Shown here piece after piece: positions 1-5,650 of a DNA stretch of 14,355 bases (position 1 is its first letter; the number at the start of each line of letters is the position of its first letter). Made by a program: the position numbers and the translations under genes. Under the pieces are notes generated by a model. That model ran no database searches. It was not told the DNA's origin and saw nothing but the letters and a program-made list of their open reading frames with translations. Origin of the DNA: Flavobacteriales bacterium (GTDB lineage: Bacteria > Bacteroidota > Bacteroidia > Flavobacteriales > JADGDT01); contig JAGLEB010000129.1 of assembly GCA_023145275.1 (NCBI GenBank), forward strand, positions 1 to 14,355, given 5' to 3'.

Positions 1-403
1 TATCAGTTTCCTGAAAAGCATCCGATCCCAATAAAGAAGCATTTACTTGCCCAGTAATACAAACTAAAGGAGTAGAATCTAAATACGCATCGGCTATACC
101 TGTAATTATGTTAGTAGCTCCTGGTCCTGAAGTAGCAAAGACTACTCCAACTTTCCCCGAACTACGCGCATAACCTTGAGCTGAGTGTATTGCTCCTTGC
201 TCGTGACGTGCAAGAATGTGTTTGATTTTATCCTCACCAATTTGGTGCAATGAATCATACATAGGCATATTGGCACCGCCTGGGTAACCAAATATGTAAT
301 CAACTCCCTCATCAATCAACGAATTAATGATAGCATCTGCTCCACTCATCGTTACTGTTTTGGGCTTGATTGCCTGATTGTTTTGTTTACTTACCGCTTC
401 CAT
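1..403 (-). CDS. ilvB: Acetolactate synthase large subunit, N-terminal part
   Basis: Condenses two pyruvates, or pyruvate with 2-oxobutyrate, in the first common step of valine, leucine and isoleucine synthesis, using thiamine diphosphate (ThDP) and FAD. Only the first 134 codons are inside the window; the gene runs off the left edge. I translated it by hand from ATG at 403-401. Visible family features are the GYPGGA segment (residues 39-44), the cofactor-activating glutamate in ARHEQGA (E68), and the ATSGPGATN stretch (about 90-98) of the ThDP-binding Pyr domain. The roughly 20-residue polar N-terminal extension before the conserved MSGADAI segment is unremarkable. It is preceded on the same strand by a leader peptide gene and terminator, so its transcription is almost certainly set by attenuation. 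The regulatory subunit and other ilv genes probably follow outside the window (inference). Confidence 0.95.
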   Translation of the reverse strand, partial: MEAVSKQNNQAIKPKTVTMSGADAIINSLIDEGVDYIFGYPGGANMPMYDSLHQIGEDKIKHILARHEQGAIHSAQGYARSSGKVGVVFATSGPGATNIITGIADAYLDSTPLVCITGQVNASLLGSDAFQETD

Positions 404-420
404 TGTAAGATTTATTTAAT

Positions 421-469
421 TGTTTTAACTGTTGAATTGTTGAATCGTTTAACTGTTAATTGCTAATTA
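421..469. repeat. Octamer tandem array upstream of ilvB
   Basis: Degenerate 8-bp units fitting YGTTKAAY run in register. Two identical TGTTGAAT units (430-437, 438-445) are followed by CGTTTAAC (446-453) and TGTTAATT (454-461). A 9-bp form (421-429) precedes them and a decayed unit follows. Positions 425-455 match 14006-14036 on the opposite strand at 29 of 31 bases. The array lies in the untranslated leader between the attenuator terminator and the ilvB start codon, ending 17 bases before it. Function is unknown. Confidence 0.7.
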
Positions 470-490
470 CCAATTGAAAAACTTCTCAAT

Positions 491-526
491 AAAAAAATCC
501 TTTCACACGGATGAGAAAGGATTTTT
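491..526 (-). terminator. Attenuator terminator of the ilvB leader
   Basis: A perfect 12-bp inverted repeat (493-504 with 515-526) encloses a 10-base loop. Read on the minus strand it is followed by a T run at 497-491, five bases of which also belong to the stem. It lies between the branched-chain-rich leader peptide and ilvB. Its 5' arm and loop (509-520) can pair instead with 550-561, the antiterminator. It is therefore the conditional terminator of an attenuator rather than the end of an operon. Confidence 0.85.
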
Positions 527-561
527 GCGTACTAAATAGTAATACACCACCTACCTCATCC
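509..561 (-). promoter_or_regulatory. Antiterminator pairing (segments 2 and 3) of the ilvB attenuator
   Basis: On the minus-strand RNA, GGAUGAGGUAGG (561 to 550) can pair with CCUUUCUCAUCC (520 to 509). That is 12 positions with ten Watson-Crick pairs, one G-U and one mismatch. Segment 3 includes the 5' arm of the terminator, so the two structures exclude each other. Segment 2 also contains the leader stop codon (558-556), so a ribosome that finishes the leader peptide masks it and lets the terminator form. Confidence 0.75.
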
Positions 562-570
562 TGCTTGAGG
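554..570 (-). promoter_or_regulatory. Segment 1:2 (pause/protector) hairpin over the leader stop codon
   Basis: CCUCA (570 to 566) pairs with UGAGG (558 to 554) around a 7-base loop, with weaker extension beyond a mismatch. Segment 1 overlaps leader codons Pro16-Gln17, just after the Ile-Leu-Leu codons. A ribosome stalled at those codons would block this hairpin and free segment 2 for the antiterminator. Confidence 0.6.
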
Positions 571-615
571 AAGAAGAATATTGAAGACGATAATATTAAG
601 ATTTTTTATATTCAT
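556..615 (-). CDS. Branched-chain amino acid leader peptide for ilvB attenuation
   Basis: This is a 19-codon frame, MNIKNLNIIVFNILLPQAG, starting at ATG 615-613 and ending at TGA 558-556. Four Ile, three Leu and one Val make up 8 of 19 residues, with Ile-Ile-Val (8-10) and Ile-Leu-Leu (13-15) clusters placed just before the stop. The stop codon is inside segment 2 of a set of mutually exclusive hairpins whose terminator lies about 30 bases downstream, ahead of ilvB. This is the arrangement of the enterobacterial ilvL/ilvB leaders. The peptide need not have a function of its own: translating it senses charged Ile-, Leu- and Val-tRNA. No clear Shine-Dalgarno sequence precedes it, as is usual in Bacteroidota. 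The role is inferred from composition, position and pairing; there is no expression evidence. Confidence 0.82.
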   Translation of the reverse strand: MNIKNLNIIVFNILLPQAG

Positions 616-681
616 TTACTACATCTTATTAAAATAAAGACATCCACTACAGATGGCTAAACAACTTCTGTATCATGTACT

Positions 682-716
682 CAAATATAATAAGTACGAT
701 ACTTTCACTTTTACAA
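682..716 (-). promoter_or_regulatory. Promoter of the ilvB leader transcript
   Basis: On the minus strand 689 to 682 reads TATATTTG, an exact match to the Bacteroidota -7 consensus TAnnTTTG. A TTG at 716-714 could be the -33 box, although the 24-base spacing is longer than usual. Transcription would begin around 676-678, roughly 60 bases before the leader peptide start. The position fits the attenuator downstream. Confidence 0.55.
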
Positions 717-731
717 CTTTACAATTGTAAA
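710..731. promoter_or_regulatory. Palindrome plus third half-site at the ilvB promoter
   Basis: TTTACAATTGTAAA (718-731) is a perfect 14-bp palindrome. On the minus strand one base separates it from another TTGTAAA half-site (716-710) that overlaps the possible -33 box. This layout could be an operator, but AT-rich palindromes of this length also occur by chance. The rest of the leftward intergenic stretch (732-842) shows only a repeated 11-mer CGAATAACAAT (755 and 808) and no gene. Confidence 0.3.
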
Positions 732-842
732 TATATAAATTTTATACCGTTTTGCGAATAACAATTAGCATTACACACAAAACTCTTACTATTTAATAAC
801 AAATCTTCGAATAACAATAAAACATATAACAAATCACGATTC

Positions 843-1610
843 TTATTTGCCAAAAACTTCTAATGAATTAGCTGTTGTTATTCTTGCTATTTCTGAATTT
901 GAAGTTTCGTATATCTCTGATAGCTTTTCTACAACTTTTAACAGGTAAATACTTTCATTTCTCTTCCCCCTATATGGTGTTGGAGATAAATAAGGCGAGT
1001 CCGTTTCTAATACAATATCCTCAAGATTGAGCTCTTTAAGAAACTTGTCAATTTTTCCATTCTTAAAAGTAACAACTCCACCAATACCCAATTTCATATT
1101 GAAAGATATTACTCTTTTTGCTTGTTCTAGAGTTCCTGTAAAACAATGAAAAATGCCTCTAAGCTTATCGTCTTTCTCTTCTTCCAGTATTTCAAATATC
1201 TCTTCAAATGAATCTCTCGCATGTATTATTATCGGAAGATTATTTTCTTTAGCTAGCTGTATTTGTCTTTTAAATACTATTTGCTGTTGTTCAAAAAATG
1301 TTTTATCCCAATAGAGGTCTATCCCTATTTCGCCTACTGCTACAAAATCTCTTTTATTAAAGCAGTCTACAACGTGTTGCAATTCATCTTTCCAATTCTC
1401 CCCTACTGATGTAGGGTGCAATCCCATCATTGCGAAGCAATTATTTGGATATTTTGCTTCTAAATCCAACATTGCTTCTGTACTCTCACTATCAATCGCA
1501 GGAAGAAAAAACCTAGTTATCCCAGACTCAATAGCCTTATTAATTACTTCGTCTCTATCTTTATCAAATTGTTCTGAATATAGATGAGTATGTGTATCTG
1601 TTAATATCAT
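843..1610 (-). CDS. tatD: TatD-family metal-dependent deoxyribonuclease
   Basis: A soluble TIM-barrel hydrolase of the amidohydrolase superfamily. Characterised members are Mg2+-dependent 3'-5' exonucleases acting on single-stranded or damaged DNA in the cytoplasm. The metal ligands are all present in order: H7 and H9 in DTHTHL, E94 in VGEIGID, H130 in IIIHARD, H155 in IFHCFTG and D204 in ETDSPYLSP. The 255-residue length is normal for the family. ATG at 1610-1608 places the HxH motif at residues 7-9, as expected. The gene lies 43 bases after leuA on the same strand with no visible terminator between them, so cotranscription is likely. A functional link to leucine synthesis is not implied. 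The symbol names the family; exact orthology among TatD, YcfH and YjjV types is not resolved. Confidence 0.93.
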   Translation of the reverse strand: MILTDTHTHLYSEQFDKDRDEVINKAIESGITRFFLPAIDSESTEAMLDLEAKYPNNCFAMMGLHPTSVGENWKDELQHVVDCFNKRDFVAVGEIGIDLYWDKTFFEQQQIVFKRQIQLAKENNLPIIIHARDSFEEIFEILEEEKDDKLRGIFHCFTGTLEQAKRVISFNMKLGIGGVVTFKNGKIDKFLKELNLEDIVLETDSPYLSPTPYRGKRNESIYLLKVVEKLSEIYETSNSEIARITTANSLEVFGK

Positions 1611-1653
1611 TTGCTTTCATATTTGCTGCAGAAGTAACAAAAAATGAAATATT

Positions 1654-2829
1654 CTAGATTGCTCTAAGTATAGTTCTACCGTAATAATTGCTTAATATCT
1701 GACCTAAATGATCATCTGTAACCTCTTTTACTTGATCTGCAACGATCAAGAAATGATTATATAATTGATTCAAATCATCCAATTCTAAATCAACACCAAA
1801 CTTCTTTGCTCTAAAATTCAATGCTGCTCTACCACTACGAGCAGTAAGTATAAATGCTGATTTACCAGCTCCTACTGATGCAGGGTCAATAATTTCATAA
1901 TTATCTCTATTTTTTAACACCCCATCCTGATGAATACCAGATGAATGTGCAAATGCATTAGCCCCAACAATTGCCTTATTTGGCTGAACAACCATATTCA
2001 TACGGTCAGATACCAATTGACTCATTGAGTTCAACATAACAGGTTTTACAGAAGTATGGTAATTCAATAATTTCTGTTGCTTAATTGCCATTACAACCTC
2101 TTCTAAAGCCGTATTACCTGCTCTTTCGCCAATTCCATTAATAGTACACTCTACCTGACGTGCCCCTCCCTGAACTCCAGCGAGTGAATTTGCAGTAGCC
2201 ATACCTAAATCGTTATGACAGTGAGTAGATATAATTACATTCTCAATTCCTTCAACATTATCATTCAAGTACTGAATTTTCTCCTGATATTCTTGAGGTA
2301 AACAATATCCAGTTGTATCTGGAATATTTACAACTGTAGCTCCAGCTTTAATAACCTCTCTAATCACTTTTGCCAAAAACTCATTATCAGTTCTACCAGC
2401 ATCTTCAGCATAAAACTCAACATCTCCAACAAAGTTTCGTGCATATTTTACAGCGGCAACACCTCTCTTTATTATTTCTTCAGGAGTTGATCTTAATTTG
2501 TTATAGATATGCTGAGGAGAAGTTCCAATACCAGTATGTATTCTACCCTGTGCAGCAAATTTCAATGCTTTTCCTGCAACTTCTATATCATTCTCCACCG
2601 CTCTTGTTAATCCACAAACGATAGTATTTTTCAATGCTTTTGAAACTTCAGTTACAGCCTCAAAATCACCAGGACTCGAAACAGGGAAACCAGCTTCTAC
2701 AACGTCAACGCCAAGCTCTTCAAGTGCATAAGCAATTTCAACCTTTTCACGTGTATTTAATTTACTTCCTGGAACTTGTTCTCCATCCCTTAAAGTTGTG
2801 TCGAAAATATATACTTTATCACTAGACAT
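1654..2829 (-). CDS. leuA: 2-Isopropylmalate synthase, short form
   Basis: Condenses acetyl-CoA with 2-oxoisovalerate to give 2-isopropylmalate, the committed step of leucine synthesis. The HMGL-like TIM barrel carries FDTTLRDGEQ (residues 9-18, with R14 and metal ligand D15), STHCHNDLGMA (H203, H205, N206), NGIGERAGN (231-239) and AHSSGIHQDG (294-303). The last of these, from the accessory subdomain, is typical of LeuA. The protein is 391 residues and stops shortly after that subdomain. Classical LeuA proteins are about 500 residues and end in a regulatory domain that binds leucine; that domain is absent here. Citramalate or homocitrate synthase activity cannot be wholly excluded from sequence alone, but the motifs and the ilvB neighbourhood favour LeuA. 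The short N-terminus before DTTLRDGEQ supports the ATG at 2829-2827. No convincing promoter was found in the 2830-3007 gap. Confidence 0.9.
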   Translation of the reverse strand: MSSDKVYIFDTTLRDGEQVPGSKLNTREKVEIAYALEELGVDVVEAGFPVSSPGDFEAVTEVSKALKNTIVCGLTRAVENDIEVAGKALKFAAQGRIHTGIGTSPQHIYNKLRSTPEEIIKRGVAAVKYARNFVGDVEFYAEDAGRTDNEFLAKVIREVIKAGATVVNIPDTTGYCLPQEYQEKIQYLNDNVEGIENVIISTHCHNDLGMATANSLAGVQGGARQVECTINGIGERAGNTALEEVVMAIKQQKLLNYHTSVKPVMLNSMSQLVSDRMNMVVQPNKAIVGANAFAHSSGIHQDGVLKNRDNYEIIDPASVGAGKSAFILTARSGRAALNFRAKKFGVDLELDDLNQLYNHFLIVADQVKEVTDDHLGQILSNYYGRTILRAI

Positions 2830-2960
2830 AAGCCGTTGTTTTAAATTTTATTAGAAGCGAAATCCTCTTTTTTGATTTTGCTAATACAAATCACGTGCTT
2901 TTTTGAGGTTTTTCTAAAACACATTTTCAAAACATTACGATTTCCAAAGAGATCAAATCA

Positions 2961-2990
2961 TTGCTAAGTCCCTTTATTTGTTTACTTTTA
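2961..2990 (+). promoter_or_regulatory. Promoter of the 516-residue unknown protein
   Basis: TTG at 2961-2963 is followed after 19 bases by TACTTTTA (2983-2990). This matches the Bacteroidota TTG / TAnnTTTG pattern with one deviation at the last base. The same -7 octamer lies in front of glgX (5620-5627). The predicted start, about 2994-2998, leaves a short leader to the ATG at 3008. Confidence 0.45.
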
Positions 2991-3007
2991 CAACTAAACA
3001 ACATACG

Positions 3008-4558
3008 ATGGCTAACTCAAAAAAGGACAGCACATTTCAACTAATAAAAACACTCACCAAAGCCGAAAAAAGAAATTTCAGGCTTTATGCTAAACATAGG
3101 CAAGGCAGTGGTAACTTGAAATTTGTTCAACTTTTTGATGCTATGGACAAGTTAGATGCTTACAATGAAGTACTTATACTGAAAAAAGTATCTAGTATTC
3201 CTAAGGGACAATTATCCAATCAGAAGGCCCACTTATATAAGGTTTTACTATCTAGTTTACGACACTTACACAAAAGCAACGCTGACATACAAGTAAGAGA
3301 AAACATCGATTATGCACGTCTTTTATACAATAAAGGGCTCTATATGCAAAGCTTAAAGATATTAGACAAAACTAAAACTTTAGCCGAAAAATCATATTTC
3401 ACCACTTTGCTGCTAGAGATTGTAGAGTTCGAAAAAGAAATAGAATCAAGATACATAACACGAAGTATCGATCAAAGAGCTGATAATCTGAGCTTTGAAT
3501 CTATTAATCTATTAGAGAAAATTTCGTATTCCAATCAATTGTCTAACTTTTCTTTAAGCCTTTACGATAAATATCTAAAAGAAGGATTTGTAAAGAATAA
3601 GGAGGATTTTGAAACAATGAAAGAATTTTTCAAAGATCGTTCACCAAAGATCAATTACAATAATCTCGATTTCTCGAGTAAGCTTTACTTATATCAATCG
3701 CACGTTTGGTATCATCTCATCACACAAGATTTCAAGATGTGCTTCAGATACGCTCAAAAATGGGTTGACCTATTTGAATCTAAGCCACACATGATTGAAC
3801 TAGATCCCGACATGTATCTTAAAGGCCTTCACAACCTACTAAATGCACTACATCATGTAGGTCCAGACCATCATAAAAGATTTATTGAAGCTTTAGACAA
3901 AATGGAAAGTTTCAACGAAAGAAGAAGGGGAAAACTTAATGAAAACTCAGAGTTGCTTTCATTTCTATATTTCGAATCTAATAGAATTAACAATTTCTAT
4001 ATGATGGGAGAATTTAGCGAAGGAGTAAAATTAATTCCATATTGGGAAGATAAAATGTCGTATTTCGAAGATAGGCTAGACTCATACAGAATACTCGTTT
4101 TTTACTATAAGTTTGCTTCCCTACTATTTGGTGCTGGAAAAAATAAAGAAGCTATTAGGTATCTAACTAAAATTATAAACTTTGGAGATCAAAAACTAAG
4201 GGAGGATATTCATATTTATAGTAGAATGTTAATGTTAATATCTCAATTTGAGCTAGGCGATGAAGATCTATTAGAATATCAGGTGAAATCTGTGTATAGA
4301 TACCTTGCCAAGGTAAAGGACTTAGGAGCAGTACATAGAGAAATATTTCGTTTTCTTAGATTAACTCCAGGATTTACAAAACGCGATTTAAAAATTGAAT
4401 TCCAGAAACTTTTAGTTAAACTTAAGGTTTTACGAGATCAACCATATGACAAGCGTCCTTTCTTATATTTAGATTTAATATCGTGGTTAGAAAGTAGGAT
4501 TGAAGGAATTTCTGTAGAACAGGTTATTCGTGAAAAATTTTTAGGATTAAGGGAATAG
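3008..4558 (+). CDS. Conserved-type helical protein of unknown function (TPR-like)
   Basis: I do not recognise a characterised family. The 516-residue product has no signal peptide or membrane segment and is predicted cytoplasmic. It is rich in Leu, Lys, Tyr and Phe, arranged in repeated amphipathic helices, for example around residues 100-145 and 350-400. This resembles TPR or other alpha-solenoid scaffolds, but no clean TPR consensus is visible. The N-terminus (TFQLIKTLTKAEKRNFRLYA) is basic and helical. I chose ATG 3008 because the reading frame further upstream (to a TTG at 2978) overlaps the likely promoter. The gene is divergent from leuA and converges with the EamA gene 6 bases away. 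It may be a protein-interaction scaffold of Bacteroidota, but that is inference only. Confidence 0.8.
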   Translation: MANSKKDSTFQLIKTLTKAEKRNFRLYAKHRQGSGNLKFVQLFDAMDKLDAYNEVLILKKVSSIPKGQLSNQKAHLYKVLLSSLRHLHKSNADIQVRENIDYARLLYNKGLYMQSLKILDKTKTLAEKSYFTTLLLEIVEFEKEIESRYITRSIDQRADNLSFESINLLEKISYSNQLSNFSLSLYDKYLKEGFVKNKEDFETMKEFFKDRSPKINYNNLDFSSKLYLYQSHVWYHLITQDFKMCFRYAQKWVDLFESKPHMIELDPDMYLKGLHNLLNALHHVGPDHHKRFIEALDKMESFNERRRGKLNENSELLSFLYFESNRINNFYMMGEFSEGVKLIPYWEDKMSYFEDRLDSYRILVFYYKFASLLFGAGKNKEAIRYLTKIINFGDQKLREDIHIYSRMLMLISQFELGDEDLLEYQVKSVYRYLAKVKDLGAVHREIFRFLRLTPGFTKRDLKIEFQKLLVKLKVLRDQPYDKRPFLYLDLISWLESRIEGISVEQVIREKFLGLRE

Positions 4559-4579
4559 TTAGGCTTACTTCCTTTTTTT
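4551..4579 (+). terminator. Weak terminator after the 516-residue gene
   Basis: A short inverted repeat (GGAA 4552-4555, TTCC 4569-4572, extendable with one bulge) is followed by seven T residues (4573-4579). It overlaps the stop codon of the plus-strand gene and the end of the convergent EamA gene. The stem is short, so the call is tentative. Confidence 0.3.
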
Positions 4580-5521
4580 ATTTCGAATCTTAATTTTCAA
4601 CTTAGAAAGAGCTCTCGCATTATCAGTATTAAGATTAATTATAGCAAAAATCATTACTACTGCACTTGTTACCTGAACTGGAGATAATATATTTCCGTTG
4701 ATAAAATAATCAAAAAACACAGCCGAAATAGGGAAAAATTGTTCCATAATAGTGGCGATAATAGCTTTTACATGTTTTAATCCGAAATAGTACAACATCA
4801 TTGATCCCGACCCTGTGGTTAGAGAAATTAATACAATAACAATCCAATTTTCGCTTGTAGCCTCCACAAAACCCTTAAAAGTAGAATTCGCAGCAACAAC
4901 AAAAAACATAATAAAACTAGTCAGTCCATATCTAAAAAAGGTAGTAGCAGCAAAATCTAACTTATACATTACTTTTTTTCCAAATACAGTTGAACTTCCA
5001 AATGAGAAAGCGGCAAGTATTGCAAATAAAGAAGCTTTAAAGGTATCATTGCTCAGATCAAAAATAGGTTTATCTAGTCCAAAAGTTAGAAAATATCCAG
5101 AAGCTAAGGCTACTCCAGCCCAAAAAATATAGCGTTTTCTGAGTCTTTCCTTTAAAAAAGTAACTGCTAAGAAGATTGCAAAAATTGGTTGGAGCTTTTG
5201 TAGTAAAACAACAATGGACAGTGCATGGAAATTAACAAGAAAAAGAGCCTTTACAATAGAAAGTGTTCCTATTACTCCTCCAAAAAGAGCAATAAAAATC
5301 ATAGACATTAACTCAACTCTATTAAGAGTTTTTATCAATGAATATTTCTTGTATAAAAAAATATTCATCAATGCAAAAGGAATGAAATGCAATATAAACA
5401 CAACAAAAGTTATGTCGAGATTATAGAGCCTAGGAGTAAGGACTACACCATCGAAGCCCCACAAAATTGCAGCAGAACCAATTATTGCAGCCCAAAAAAA
5501 TACACTTTTGTTATTATCCAT
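4565..5521 (-). CDS. EamA/DMT-superfamily inner-membrane transporter
   Basis: A 318-residue integral membrane protein with about ten hydrophobic helices in two tandem EamA repeats (roughly residues 10-147 and 163-295). The first repeat ends in LLQKLQPIFAIFLAVTFLKERL, the typical proline-containing helix followed by a glutamate and a basic loop. The second repeat keeps the proline (EQFFPISAVFF) but has NGNI where the glutamate is usual. Family members export amino acids, metabolites or drugs; the substrate cannot be read from the sequence. The C-terminus is strongly basic (KLKIKIRNKKRK) and should face the cytoplasm. It is transcribed divergently from glgX across 129 bases and nearly abuts the preceding convergent gene. 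Confidence 0.88.
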   Translation of the reverse strand: MDNNKSVFFWAAIIGSAAILWGFDGVVLTPRLYNLDITFVVFILHFIPFALMNIFLYKKYSLIKTLNRVELMSMIFIALFGGVIGTLSIVKALFLVNFHALSIVVLLQKLQPIFAIFLAVTFLKERLRKRYIFWAGVALASGYFLTFGLDKPIFDLSNDTFKASLFAILAAFSFGSSTVFGKKVMYKLDFAATTFFRYGLTSFIMFFVVAANSTFKGFVEATSENWIVIVLISLTTGSGSMMLYYFGLKHVKAIIATIMEQFFPISAVFFDYFINGNILSPVQVTSAVVMIFAIINLNTDNARALSKLKIKIRNKKRK

Positions 5522-5594
5522 ATTTCTACAAAATACCTTTTTACAAAGAAAAGATTATTTATAGACATATTAAACTTCTTTCTGAGTAAAGAAG

Positions 5595-5627
5595 TTGTAC
5601 TGATAAAACAAAAATACCTTACTTTTA
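5595..5627 (+). promoter_or_regulatory. Promoter of glgX
   Basis: TTG (5595-5597) and TACTTTTA (5620-5627) are separated by 22 bases and differ from the TAnnTTTG consensus only at the last base. The start would be near 5632-5636, about 15-20 bases before the tandem ATG codons at 5651. The minus-strand -7 box of the EamA gene lies inside the spacer. Confidence 0.45.
5609..5616 (-). promoter_or_regulatory. -7 box of the EamA gene promoter
   Basis: Read on the minus strand, 5616 to 5609 is TATTTTTG, an exact TAnnTTTG match lying 88 bases upstream of the EamA start codon. No good -33 TTG is visible at the usual distance, so the call rests on the -7 box and location alone. Confidence 0.35.
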
Positions 5628-5650
5628 CATTTTGAAAGAGAATAATACTT

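Noticed and set aside
2370..2825. Plus-strand open frames opposite leuA (84 and 63 codons)
   Set aside because: They are antisense to a well-supported leuA and have a Gln/His/Leu-rich composition typical of a shadow frame.
2841..2924. 27-codon frame upstream of leuA as a possible leader peptide
   Set aside because: It has no leucine and only scattered Ile/Val codons, and there is no terminator or alternative hairpin set before leuA, so it does not look like an attenuator.
2978..3007. TTG start at 2978 for the 516-residue protein
   Set aside because: It would lie upstream of the likely transcription start and overlap the promoter -7 box; the ATG at 3008 is a better start.
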